Below, in pieces: positions 12,284-23,344 of a stretch of DNA of 64,000 nt. The translations under genes and the position numbers were made by a program. The stretch's first letter is position 1. Every line of letters starts with the position of its first letter. Below the pieces are notes generated by a model. It worked only from the letters and a program-made list of their open reading frames with translations, was not told the DNA's origin and ran no database searches. The stretch is from Owenia fusiformis. Taxonomy: Eukaryota > Annelida > Polychaeta > Sabellida > Oweniidae. The stretch spans positions 16,134,931 through 16,198,930 of the forward strand of contig CAIIXF020000003.1 of NCBI GenBank assembly GCA_903813345.2. Reading direction: 5' to 3'.

Positions 12284-12355
12284 ATGGAGGGGAACATCGA
12301 GAAGGAATGTAGTGCTCTCGGTGGACTCTTCCAGAATATCATAAATGATATGAAG
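12284..12355 (+). CDS. mtss1: MTSS-like protein, coding exon 1 (N-terminus of I-BAR/IMD domain)
   Basis: Twenty-four codons from ATG: MEGNIEKECSALGG then LFQNIINDMK, followed at once by the donor GTAAAT. This is the N-terminal signature of MTSS1 (missing in metastasis/MIM) and MTSS2 (ABBA), whose IMD begins with an E-K-E-C-S-A-L-G-x-L-F-Q-x-I-I-x-D-M-K helix. The protein family binds PI(4,5)P2 membranes and actin through an inverse BAR dimer, makes plasma-membrane protrusions, and carries a C-terminal WH2 actin-binding motif (not in this window). The start is chosen because it aligns with the family N-terminus and has a good initiation context. The intron is phase 0. Vertebrates have two paralogues; an invertebrate would be expected to have one, so the symbol denotes the family rather than a specific paralogue. 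Confidence 0.93.
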
Positions 12356-12629
12356 GTAAATTAATCCCTGATTTTACACAAATCCAACAAATCTAGATCT
12401 TATTGCATCTATTGTCTCAGTTCGATGTTCTGACACTTTTAAATTTGTGTCCATGGTTCTAGGGCAAATGGGTGAAACGTCGCCATGAAAAATGGTGTAA
12501 TTTCGACAATTGGTTTTTAGAAATTCCATTTTCCGCTACATTAGATTTCGGAAAAAATATAAATCTTTTGTGATCTCAATCCATGTGAGAAAAAATCCCC
12601 CTATCGTAAATTAGATCAAATAAACATAA

Positions 12630-12720
12630 CAGGGGTTTCATTAGCAGGCAACAAGCGATTATTAGTGATTGTTATTTTCGTTTATTTTAGCCTGTTGTGA
12701 GAAATTCTCATGAAACCCTG
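12630..12720. mobile_element. Short CAGGGGTTTCAT MITE, copy 1
   Basis: The 91-bp unit has inverted ends CAGGGGTTTCATTAGCA and TCTCATGAAACCCTG. Internal words AGCAGGCAACAAGCGATT and TAGCCTGTTGTGAGAAATTC are shared with the copy at 48807-48980. CAGGG termini are common in hAT-type MITEs, but no 8-bp duplication is visible here. Confidence 0.65.
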
Positions 12721-12982
12721 AATAAGGTGTCGAAGTTACCCCAAATTTAAATGAAATAGCATTGATGTTATACCTCTTTGCCTTAGCTTTACTATATGCC
12801 ACTCCCCCCAGTTTTCTGCAAGTTAAAATGCTCAATTCTGCAAGTGAAATTAGTGAATTCTGCAAGAAGAAAGGGCTAATTCTGCAGAAATTCCGCGGAT
12901 ATTCGCGGCATTTTTTTGCGGTTATTATAAAAAAATCAAGATTGGTTTAACAAGAACAGTATCATATATTCTAAAAACATGA

Positions 12983-14437
12983 TTAAGGAATAAATAATGA
13001 TAGGCCATTCAATATGGTGAAATTCAGCACGAGTTGGACAGAATGTTGTACAAAGCACGAACCGAAGGTGAGTGCATTTGTACTAACATTCTGTCCAACG
13101 AGTGCTGAATTTCACCATATTGAATGGCCTATCATTATTTATTCCGATTCAAACCAAGGAGGATTGGCTCCCAGAGTGCACCACCGATATTCTGTCCCAT
13201 ATATGGGTATGTCGTAATACAAAATTCGAATTCAAACAGCCGCCATTTTGTTCACTTCAACATTTAAATCGTGAATTTTGGTCTTATTTCCAAACGAAAA
13301 ATTCCAAAACTCACAAGAAATGATCGAGATATTGGTTCGAATCTTTTGAACTGTTTATTTTGAATTTATAGTCGGTTTTAATTTCAGAAAATAACGACAT
13401 TTCGACGTTTTCATTGTTGGAAAATATCGAGTTTCGATCCTGGGAGCCAATCCTCCTTGGATTCAAACATAAAAATTAGTAAAAGCCGTGTCTGTGGAAC
13501 GGGCATGAAGGAAGAATAAGCCTACGCATGCTGTCAAGTTTCTGAAGCCGGCCGGAAAATTTTTAGAATTTGTTTGGGCTGTTCTATTTTACTCCCCGTT
13601 TTAGATTTTATACGGTGTATGCAAAAATGGTGTGTTGATAAAATAAAAATAAATATAGAGGGAGGAGGGAGTAAAAAAGAGCAGCTATCCCCGGACAGAG
13701 CCCCAGATGTGCAGCTGAGATGTGACGTCACTCAAAACAATGCAAATTGCAGATTGAATAGAGCATGGTCGTGCATCTATGGAGAATTAGAGAACGTTCT
13801 ATATTGGCTATGCTGCATTCTGATTGGTTGAGAAATTCGAATAGAGCACGGTCATGTTTGAATCCATTTTAAATGTTTTATTCAGATTTTATTTCAATAA
13901 TGCCGGGATCACGATATATGTAAATCAGGTTTTAAGTCAGTAATATCTCATTGGAGTTCGAAGTTTTCGATCAATAACTTATTCAAACATGACCGTGCTC
14001 TATTCGAATTTCTCAACCAATCAGAATGCAGCATAGCCAATATAGAACGTTCTCTAATTCTCCATGGATGCACGACCATGCTCTATTCAATCTGCAATTT
14101 GCATTGTTTTGAGTGACGTCACATCTCAGCTGCACATCTGGGGCTCTGACGTCACATCTCAACCAATCAAATTCTAAAAATTTTCCGGCCGACTTCAGAA
14201 TCTCGACAGCATGCGTATTCTTCCTTCATGCCCGTTCCACAGACACGGCTTTTACTAATTTTTATGTTTGAATCGGAATAAATAATGATAGGCCATTCAA
14301 TATGGTGAAATTCAGCACTCGTTGGACAGAATGTTAGTACAAATGCACTCACCTTCGGTTCGTGCTTTGTACAACATTCTGTCCAACTCGTGCTGAATTT
14401 CACCATATTGAATGGCCTATCATTATTTATTCCTTAA
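12983..14437. mobile_element. TTAA-flanked giant palindromic element with hairpin termini
   Basis: TTAA at 12983-12986 and 14434-14437 bound a 1447-bp element. Left terminus GGAATAAATAATGATAGGCC answers GGCCTATCATTATTTATTCC at the right. Each terminus is itself a hairpin of about 160 bp (left 12987-13145; right about 14276-14433), in which the AATAAATAATGATAGGCC block recurs inverted. Inner arms (13466-13860 and 13980-14275) are also inverse copies, including TGACGTCA motifs at 13723-13730 and 14114-14121 with an extra one at 14147-14154. The left arm is interrupted by the MULE-like MITE; without it the element would be about 1.13 kb. The TTAA target suggests piggyBac or Kolobok mobilisation. 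No transposase frame is present. Confidence 0.88.
13146..13468. mobile_element. MULE-like MITE, copy 2, nested in the TTAA palindrome
   Basis: Element 13155-13459 (305 bp) is flanked by perfect 9-bp copies GATTCAAAC at 13146-13154 and 13460-13468. The intact right arm of the host palindrome reads GATTCAAAC once in its inverse strand (near 14268-14276), giving the empty site and so proving both the boundary and the duplication length. It is inverted relative to copy 1 at 9112-9415 and shares its ends and interior, including the TCACGATT / AATCGTGA and CCGCCATTTTGTTCACTT blocks. Confidence 0.92.
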
Positions 14438-16540
14438 ATAATATAAATAACTGTTATTAATTTATGTCTTTGTTTAACTTTCTGACGAGAACCGAAAGAA
14501 AAACTAATGGTTTTCGAACCAGTAAACGGGAAAATATCGTGATAGTCAGGTAGTCAGTCACTACATACATGCTGCCATCTAACGGCAGAAATCAAACGAT
14601 GGCGAATTTTCACTTCGCATAATTTGGGTTATTTCTGCAAGGGATTTGACTGAAAACGTGTCAAATTGTTACAGGTAAGACTGACTTTTTAAACTTTTGG
14701 AAAATATATGGATTCTGCGGAAAATTCCGCGGAAATTGACCAAAATAGTTGATTCTGCAATTCCGCGGGCAGAGGCAAATTCTGTCCGCGCTCTGCAAAC
14801 ACGGAATCCTGGGGGCAGTGTATATGCAGAACAGCAAATATAGAGATGAGCAAAAGTTAATGCCTTGGTCACATTTGCTCTGATTTTCACTACTGCGCCT
14901 GGCCGATTGAGTATTTTGTTCAAAATTGAATACAATATTGAACAAAACACTCAATCCACTGGGTGCCGGTCGATGGATCGGAAGAAATGTGACCCAGGCA
15001 TAATCAATTGGTTTTCACAATAACCCTCATAATTTTCCGAGATCCTGCCCCTTTGATCCTACAGGTCGATTTATATTTTGGTGTGAAGTTTAACTTGTCG
15101 AACTAGATTTTGTTGTGAGTGGGTATCAAAAAAATGTTTATATATTCAAACTAAAGCTGTAACTGTACTTAATAGTGTATATACGTAGCGGCCACGAAAG
15201 TCCTCTGGAGTTATCATTGCTTGTTGCATAACCCCAATGATAAAAGCACTGACTGACTTCTGTAACTCTTACTCACTTGGCCAAAGTCAGAGATTATAGT
15301 GATCGAAACAACAATTCAAATTGAGCATAATAAAAATTGCGTTTAATTCCGGGTTTGAAAATTCAAAATTGGCAAAAGCGCTAGAGAATAAAAGGTTCCA
15401 AATTGGCTAAGACCTTGATTCATAACAAAACACGAGGCTTAAAGGCTCTTGCAAATGAACTGTATGCTTTAATGTTTGTTTGACTAAAACCTCAATTTCA
15501 GTGCTTTTTATCAGTTTTGAATTCCCTTTCTTTCACTTTTACGTGATGTGTATATGTAGTGTTTTATAAAAACCTTGGTGATTCCTGTTTTTAGCTCAAA
15601 TATGAATTCACAGTCTGCCTTTTTAAAGCCCTCTATGAAGTTCAAAATCAAGCTATAATGGCCATATATGACCTTGTAGCATGTCTTAAACTACAAGAAA
15701 ATATAAATTGGGAAGTAAGCTTAAGATCTATGTTAATGGCATGATCTTACGATCTACATGTATATCCATATTAATTAAACCTATAACAATTTGCCATTAT
15801 AACATTTCAAAATCTAGCTAAACAATATTTGGCCTCAAAATAATTTATTTTAAAGGGACTAAGCTGCTTTGGATGTCTATAAAAACATTGATCAACATTG
15901 ATATGCTAACATGTCACTGATAACCTATAACAGGTACATTATGATTGTATTAAGAAAGTATGTAAACAAATTGCTTTAGATTTATATCTGACCCTGATAA
16001 GTTAGAGAGCAGAGGGCTTGCTCGAATTCAAGTCATAAGCATGTCCTTTAAAAGTACATAGTTAATCTGTTGTTACATGCTCAAAATTGAATGTCACATC
16101 TGACAAAAGTGAAGTAAGTACAGTGTATAATTATGATATTATGATGATTTAAATCATTCAATATTGTATGTATGAATGAATCAACCTTGCCTATCCCTTT
16201 AAATATTTTGTAACTTAAAGTTTATGTCATTTCATCATACATTGCGGATACATATGTGTGTTTAGACCTATCCTAACCTCTTAGAATTTCAAATTTTGTT
16301 AATAATAGCATATAGTCAAAATCTTTCTTATATGAGAAATAATATGGGACGTTATGTTAGAATTTAAAGGCCTATTTTTCAACAAATTGATGCCTATTGA
16401 ACTTACAGGGAGGGGGTAGTTACATTCTGTAACAGGGCATATGGGGGTCAAACATAGACTTCTTCATCCAGTAGAAATTGAAACAAGATGTAAAGGAAGT
16501 ATGTTTGACCACCTACATCAAGAACCAAAGTGAAATATAT
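14438..16540. other. Intron 1 sequence with no recognised gene
   Basis: A patch at 14690-14820 contains repeated TTCCGCGG, TTCTGCA and GGATTC words and an ATCCTGGGGGCAGTG end. Similar words in inverse order lie on the other side of the TTAA palindrome (12795-12910, CACTCCCCCCAG and AATTCCGCGG). This may be an older inverted-repeat element in which the palindrome landed. Otherwise the stretch is AT-rich with nothing supported. Confidence 0.45.
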
Positions 16541-17245
16541 ATAACACAGCGATCTCCCTAGCATTAAAGCAAGTCGCAAGTAGCACCCACCTGAGATTTT
16601 GAAACCAGGATTGCACCCACCTGAAAATCCTTTTGCACCCATTTGAAAATGAGAAAAACATGAAAAATTGGCATATTTTCACGGACGTCAAGTAAGTTTC
16701 TGGCGAAAGCCGGAGCATAGATTATTTAGAGGACTGGAAACCAGAATGACCTACCTTTTTATTTCCCGAATCTCGCCTGAAATTAGCTCATCTTGGTGAC
16801 TGTAACCTGTATATCTGTATTAATAGAGTCTTTTTGTATTGCATCTGCCTCAATTTAAAAGTTTATTGGTATCTTTAATATGATTTCACTGTTTTTGTGG
16901 ACTGGTACGATTAGGCCAAGCAAATGGCAGCTGATCTGTTCAAAGTACTTTTAGTACTAATTATCGCAAATGACAATAATTTTGGAAACAAAATTATACT
17001 AAATAGATTACTAAGCATCTAAGGTAAGTAAAACTAGATGAACAACTGAGTCAATAGTGAGAAATAGGCCAAAATGAACTGCCAGAATTGAAATAGACTG
17101 CCATCTTGTTTCCAGTCCTCTAAATAATCTATGCTCCAGCTTTCGCCAGAAACGTACTTGACGTCCGTGCATATTTTGACCAATTTTGGTCTGAATTGTG
17201 AAAATGAGAATTTTGCACCCACCTGAGAAAAATCCTGAGGGGATT
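16541..17245 (+). repeat. Dispersed CAGTGATCTCCC repeat, copy A (split by a nested element)
   Basis: Begins CAGCGATCTCCCTAGCATT and continues with repeated TTGCACCCACCTGAAAAT and GTGAAAATGAGAATTTTGCA words, ending after CCCACCTGAGAAAAATCC. Other copies lie at 49168-49385 (same orientation), 57538-57742 (opposite), and partial ones at 58130-58225 and 62838-62950. Complete copies have short inverted ends CAGTGATCTCCC and GGAGAACACTG, suggesting a hAT-type MITE. This copy is interrupted at 16680-17169. Confidence 0.82.
16672..17177. mobile_element. TIR element CACGGACGTCAAG with 8-bp duplication, nested in copy A
   Basis: The element is 16680-17169 (490 bp). CATATTTT precedes it (16672-16679) and follows it (17170-17177). 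Uninterrupted copies of the host repeat read GGGCATATTTTGAT at this point (about 49289-49302), which confirms the empty site. Terminal inverted repeats run about 70 bp: CACGGACGTCAAGTAAGTTT at the left and the inverse ending AAACGTACTTGACGTCCGTG at the right, then GGCGAAAGCCGGAGCATAGA and TTATTTAGAGGACTGGAAAC in both arms. An 8-bp duplication fits the hAT superfamily. There is no transposase frame. Confidence 0.9.
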
Positions 17246-20200
17246 ACTGTAACATGTCTTGGACTATTCTAAAATATCTTTGAAGGACTGAAAGAAATTC
17301 AAACTGATTCACCATAATCCTTCTTTGTCTAACCCTTGTCTGCTACCAAAGATGCAAGATCCAAAAGATTTTGCGTCTTTATAGAGTCTGGGAGGCCCAA
17401 GTGAAATCTCGTTGCTATCAAAATGTGAACATATTATATTTATTTTGAATCGTGAGCAGTACAAGAGGATTAAATGATTGTGTTAGCAACATTGCGTCTA
17501 TCTTAGAGATGTTCATTCTGAGTTTTCATTACACTTTCTTTATTTAGAAAAATATTGAAAAAACAAAGACAAGTTGTGATGAGAAATGCAATCGTCACCT
17601 AAATGAAGCCAGTATAATTATGACATCACATCATTGTTATTTTTTCGCTGAATGAGTAGTTATTAATTTTGCATCAAATATTGTCGCAGTCATCTATTTT
17701 TGTAGTTGATAAAAGATCAACAAAAGTTAATAAATCAGATAGAGAACTCTTACATATACCTATCCTGGAAATTCTAAAGGGTGAAATTCTAATTGTTTCA
17801 AGAAGTCATTTCCTATATGTCTACCGCCACGCCACAATAATTGAGACAAGGCTGGGCTACCCAGAAAGTCCAGATGGGGTTAAAGAGGATTATCTCAGTG
17901 GATTAACAGGGTAGGATTAAGAGATTAACGCTCTCAATAGACCTGGACACCTTGCTAGATGAAGCCTATGTGTTATATCATGAATGCTGTATATTATATA
18001 AATATCTGGTAAACTAATTTCTTACTCTTCGCTTTAAATCAGATAGTACACCAGCCTCTTACTATTATTTTTGGTTCATTAACAGTTTTGTAATCAACCA
18101 ATCTGAGCATTAAAGAGCCAGTTAGATGTACATGAAAATTACTTAGTTGTACTAAAAAAAGTAAGCAATCCAGCTCTGATTGGTTCTGCAAGTTTGAGCT
18201 TTTTTATCATTCATTTAAAGAGTATGAGGAGTGAATTGCTCTTTCAAAGGGTTACTATTTTCTGGATTCTGATATGATATAATTTGTTGTAATTCCACCT
18301 GTGATAGCAGCATCAAGATGGGAAAGAGATCTACATGAAGCCAAGAACCTACATGCCCTTTCAAAGAGCTTAATTTTTGTCCTCTAAAAGGTAGTTTCGT
18401 GTACAGTCTCTGTTCTCAGGTATCAACACTGCCGCTGTTTTTTTCAAATTTTCTTCGTTTTTCTCCCAACTCAAGACTCACTGATCAACCAGCATTTTGA
18501 TAAATAAAAAGATTTATCCTGGTAATTAAAATTACACCCTGTAGAGGTATGTAGGTGCCTGCCTTGGTACCTATTTAAACCTATAGTTTGTATAATACAT
18601 GCACTCTGATGCACCATTCTAGGTTTGGATTAATTAACCTCTGTAATTCCTGATTGATTAATATTACCCGCATAAATCTTTGTAACCAGTTAGAAGGATT
18701 CAACATGATATTTTAATGAAGCTGCAAAAGATGCCAAAATTAATTTCATTTTCGTATAAGCTGATGAAATGTTATCAAAATTTGTCTAAAAAACTTGAGG
18801 GGTTTCTTTGGAATTTCTGACAATAGGCAAAATTGATGAAAAAATGAAACAATGGGTAAAATGAATGAAAACAACTGGCAAAATGATTAAAAACAACTGG
18901 CAAACTGGTTGAAAATAACACAGGCAAAATTAATGGAAATGTAATTCTTATATTAAAACAATTGTAATTCCTCAATTCAACGGAAGAAATTGACCATGTA
19001 TCTTTCATCTTGTAGACCTTCATTCTAAAACCACCACCCTATAGTTTCCATATTTCATTTTTGGCTCATGCCAAGAAATCAGGGTTCATTTGGTAAGAGG
19101 TGTTATGTTTGGTGGCGTATCATACATAACATGGGGCATGGTATGTAACACACGGGAGTCTGGATTTATATCCAAACCAAGATTCTTCCATTTATCATGT
19201 TATTCCACTCTTTTTGTCTAAAATTGTAATTTTTACATTAATTTCATTTATTTGTTTTTGTTTCCCTAGTAATTGGTTTTTCATAGATTTTCTATGTTAA
19301 CTTTAAAGTCATTATGATATAATTTTATATTGGGTGGTATAATTTAATAATCTGTGGTATTTCCACAGAATGTTAGTTGATTAACAGTTGGTTGACTTCA
19401 CCGAAGGTCATGCTCACAATCACATATATTGGAAATTCCAGTGTTGACCTATTGGTTACCCTTTATCAGAGCTCACCCTTATACTAGAATAGCACTCTGA
19501 TAATGAGGGACAATTTTTTGATCTCGCCCATATCCAATCAATAATGACACTTCATTTACTGCCATAAAGTCACATATTCATTTCACATTTAAAATCTGAT
19601 AAAAGCACCATTTGAGATGATAAAGATTAAAAATCTTCTCAGCATCAAAACTGTCAAATCATCTGAAATGGTCAAAGGGTAGGTAGCTTATTCATGGGGA
19701 ATCAGGACAGACTTGTTAACTACTGGAAGGGAATAACCAGTTAGTCTTGCTTCAGAACTCTGGACCCTCCCCCCCCCTTATATACTCCACCAACACTTGT
19801 GGAAGGAGTGTAGTGAGGCATTCTGATACTCAGACCATCTCTGCTATGCACAAGAAGGACACTGAGAGAAAGCCGTGATATCTCACGATGGTAGTGAGGG
19901 AGCTCAGGAGGGTTTGTAGCTAGACTACCAAATTATTTGGAAGGATAAACAACTCCATGGATCACTGGATATTAGTGGTTCAGCCTCCAGTCTTGTCAGC
20001 TAAAATATACTTTATCTACGAGGATTAGACAAGGCTTAAGATTATGCCAACTGAAATGAAATATAGATTACTTCTATGGAAAAATAAGATTCCCTACCAA
20101 GAGTATAGAACATTTTTTCAATATTTTAAAAAAATAAAGATGGAATTTATAATGATCAAAAAGGGTGGTTATCTCACTGAATATTCCTTTAATAAATCCT

Positions 20201-21609
20201 TTTATGCAAAACCTTAAATTCCAAAATAAACTAGGAATTCTACAAGAGGATTGAAGTCTCTAAGGGGCCTAATCTTTTTGGCTTTAGGTTACGCTATTAC
20301 ATAATGTAATGTATTGTACGGATAATCGAAGAATTTTTGCCCCATGGACAGGAGCTCTTAAACGAGATATTTTGACGAAGTCGTAAAAGATTCACAAAAT
20401 TAGTTTCAGATCCTTGTTTTCCATGTCACCTGGTGATTGCGGTCAGAATTCGATCAAAATCAGTTGTCCAAATATTGTATTCCCTTCTTATATTGTTCCA
20501 TAATATCCTGGTAGGTGGCCTTGTAAAGAGAAACCATAACATCTAAGAGACACCAGTCATAAGAAAAATAAACCCAAACTATCTCAAACCATGATCTAAT
20601 GTGAAAAGAAACAATGTGTAATTCCCCCTCCCCCAGCAATTATCCCCCAAATAATTGAAACATTTTTTGCCTTTGTAGTCAAGGTGTTTGGCACTATAAG
20701 GGTATTCTAAAAAAGGATTTTCTCCAACTGGGGAATGAAGTTTTGCTAAATATAGCTCTGAAATCCATGAAAAATAATCAATCACCTTAGGATTATTTCA
20801 ATTGTCTCAAGCCATCTTCATTAGTTTAAATTGACAGACATCAAAAATTAGAGTTTTGAACCAGTCCCTAATCTTTCCCGAGTCTCTCATATATACCGCA
20901 ATTTATAATGATAATTCAATTAAAATATATGAGACTAATTTTTTTCTCTTAGTATACACAAGGGCAATTGCTTTTATTTCACTGAAAGTAAAAAGCTTTT
21001 ACATATAAGCCGATTTTTTGTCTTTCTGGCCCATTATGCCTTTACTCCAAGGAAAAAGAAAAACTGATTTATTCATCATTATACATCCCCCTGTTGCATT
21101 TCTGATATCTATATGTACATAATATAAAACCTGATGAGTTTTTATATACCAGATTTCTGATTTATTATCAGATTTGCTTTTGATAATGTAATCCCGAATG
21201 ATTCCTTATAGACTACAATTATTAGATACATTGCAAAAATATCAAGGAGTAGATTCACCCCTACTGTACTGAGATAACAATATGTGGCTGTATCCCTGTA
21301 AAGGGTATTGATATCATCCCCGGATTTGAATGGTGTGAAAGGATGATTTTACAAATATTGGGAATTTTACATATTACACGATTATGTCATATTGAAAGTT
21401 TCTATAACATGAGGTTCCAGGTACACAACACGCAGGGTTGTATTTTACCAATTTGCAAATATTGATGCTATTGTATTGTGTATCCGGTCTTTAGACCCTG
21501 ACACCTATGTACTACTTGAGACATGTAATGGGAGGGGAGTTACAGGGCCTTCAAGCAAGACTAAAATGAAATTGTCATTTTCTCATTTATCTACCTCTAT
21601 GTTTTTCAG
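17246..21609. other. Intron 1, right part, nothing recognised
   Basis: AT-rich sequence leading to the exon 2 acceptor. Two CCAATC-AGAGC words in inverse orientation lie at about 18099-18110 and 18172-18183. A block at 19760-19930 with a C9 tract and GGTTTGTAGCTAGACTA resembles blocks near 61340-61410 and 63880-63975. No further exon is supported. Confidence 0.45.
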
Positions 21610-21671
21610 TGTAGCACACCAGTGTGGGAAGACTTCACATCAAAGGCCACCAAGCTGCACCATGCACTCAA
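21610..21671 (+). CDS. mtss1: MTSS-like protein, coding exon 2 (I-BAR/IMD)
   Basis: TTTTTCAG acceptor, 62 coding bases, GTAAGT donor. Read in the phase set by exon 1 it gives CSTPVWEDFTSKATKLHHAL plus two bases of the next codon. P-x-W-E-D-F-x-x-K-A-x-K-L is a hallmark of the first long helix of the MTSS IMD, which in vertebrates has G-S-Y before it and L-Q-S-Q-L after it. Residues 25-45 of the predicted protein. The intron that follows is phase 2 and only about 532 bp, so exons 2 and 3 are closely paired. Another frame is open through this exon but ignores the splice sites and the homology. Confidence 0.92.
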
Positions 21672-22203
21672 GTAAGTTTGAAAGTTTGCAAAAAATAGTT
21701 GACCTAAGAAATGTCCAAACTGTGCCAAATGAGACACAGGTGGTTTGGTAGATATAAAAAGTCACTTCTCACCATTTTGATTCATCAGACCATTTTTAGG
21801 TGGTGAGAAACTGGATTGAGCAGTGTACCCTTTTCTAATACATGTACAGTAGTTTGATTTTGCTTCTTAAAAGAAAGCTTCATCTGATTTACTAGGCTCT
21901 GACACTGGGGTATCAACATTATGGGTTTAACTTATGATTTATACACTGATTACAACTGAAAATGACTATCCAAATGTAATATAGAAATAGAGAGCATTTC
22001 ATTTGAATCATTATTACAATTAAAAATTTATCTCTTGATAAAATGTAGAATGTTAAAAAGTTTTGCGACCCAATTATTATGAAACTTTCATGACATTGTC
22101 ACTAAAACTGAGAAATGAGTGAAGCAACAAATGAAATGTATTGCAATTTAATACTGATTTAGATCAAAATCATCGTTAAACTTATTTTAATTTTTTGTTT
22201 CAG
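21672..22203 (+). other. MTSS-like gene, intron 2
   Basis: A 532-bp intron, GTAAGT to TTTGTTTCAG. It contains a short degenerate copy of the TTACCCT MITE family near 21861-21930 (minus orientation: GATGAAGCTTTCTTTTAAGA). Otherwise AT-rich with nothing else noted. Confidence 0.88.
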
Positions 22204-22277
22204 GGCTACAGTTATTGCTTGTAGTGCCTTCCTGGATACTTTTCAGAAAGTTGCAGATCTGGCCACAAGTTCTAAGG
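22204..22277 (+). CDS. mtss1: MTSS-like protein, coding exon 3 (I-BAR/IMD)
   Basis: TTTGTTTCAG acceptor, 74 coding bases, GTAAGT donor. The first base completes a Lys codon begun in exon 2; then comes ATVIACSAFLDTFQKVADLA followed by TSSK and one base of a probable Gly codon. A-F-L-D-x-F-Q-K-V-A-D-x-A-T is the most recognisable stretch of the MTSS IMD and matches vertebrate MTSS1/MTSS2 almost residue for residue. Residues 46-69. The donor leaves phase 1. The family continues with a T-R-E-I-G-S-A-L-T-R-M-C segment; no exon encoding it was found anywhere to the right in this window, so the next exon should lie beyond 64000 or be too diverged to see. Confidence 0.94.
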
Positions 22278-22297
22278 GTAAGTCAACTTCAAATATG

Positions 22298-22380
22298 ATA
22301 ACAGACACACAAGGATGATAAAAGACACACATGGGTGATAATAGACACACAAGGATGATAACATACACACAAGGACAAAA
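22298..22380. repeat. Short minisatellite, GATGATAACAGACACACAAG units
   Basis: Four imperfect units of about 20-22 bp built on GATAAnAnACACACAnGG follow closely on the exon 3 donor. No function is implied. Confidence 0.75.
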
Positions 22381-23344
22381 ATAAAGTGATAGCAAATATA
22401 CACACATGCACATTAAGTAACACCTACTAAGCACGTACATATAACACCATAAGTACCCAAAATAGTGTTCTACTTAAACCAGGTTCATTTTACATTAGTT
22501 GGAATAGGAGGTTGAAGTGTTTCACTTCTAGAGGCATTTTACTAAATTACCTTATGTGCAAAGATATAAACTGACTTCTAAACAAACAAGTTATATTAAC
22601 AACTAACTAAGCAAGTCAAACAAATACTTAAATGGTCGGAAATACATATGAAGCCATGTACAAAGTTGGGAAATGTGCTCTTATATGAACTTATTTATAA
22701 CATAGTTATAAGCATGTCAAAAAGTTAACGTTTTTTCTGGCCTGTATACAGGACTTTAGACATAAACAAAAACATTGAAACATAGCCATGTACTAATACA
22801 TACGAATACACCTGAATCAAATAGATGTTTATCAACATGCTTTATATAACCTTTCAATTTCCAATGCATACATAATATGTTTTAATTGAAAACTAGAGTC
22901 AAAGGTCGAGTAACATTATCATTATAATTACCAACACATGGGAGGTATTTGAAGGGTCGAGTTAGAGGCATGTAAACACAATGGGTGACCTCACTCTTTA
23001 ATCTATAGGTTTCAATTTAAAAATCAGCGTGACAAAAATGATTAATAATCAACCACTTTTGAAGTTTCATATTTTTGGCATTTAAACACATTTCGGGATA
23101 TGCTAGAGGCTGTTAGTGCTGTGTTAAAATGGCTTAACTAAAGTCATTAATTATTTTTAAGCAAAGTGGAATCACACGATGTTTTATAATTTTGTTCAGT
23201 CCTTGCTTTTGATTTGTCGAGCATTTTCTTATGAAATATTAGATACGTAGATATTGTTTTGATCTCTAAGAGTATTTTTTGATTGATGATTTGATATGAG
23301 AAGAAGTTTGTTTTATGTTGACCCATCTTGGTAAGCCACACTCT
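22381..23344. other. Intron 3, nothing recognised
   Basis: AT-rich sequence with no exon, RNA gene or repeat partner noticed. Confidence 0.4.

Larger units (their letters stand above)
12356..21609 (+). other. MTSS-like gene, intron 1
   Basis: About 9.25 kb between donor GTAAAT and acceptor TTTTTCAG. It holds a small hAT-like MITE, a large TTAA palindrome with a nested MULE-like MITE, and a dispersed repeat split by an 8-bp-duplication element. The stretches 14820-16540 and 17246-21600 contain no exon that I can recognise; a C9 tract lies at 19769-19777 and a short inverted repeat (ATATATGAGACT type) at about 20882-20937. Confidence 0.85.

Noticed and set aside
12983-14437. Assembly artefact (false inverted duplication) for the TTAA palindrome
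   Set aside because: The arms differ by a clean MITE insertion with its own target duplication and by scattered substitutions, which an artefact would not create.
21476-21751. 91-codon open frame overlapping MTSS exon 2
   Set aside because: It reads exon 2 in the wrong phase and continues through both splice sites; the MTSS reading is supported by homology and phase.
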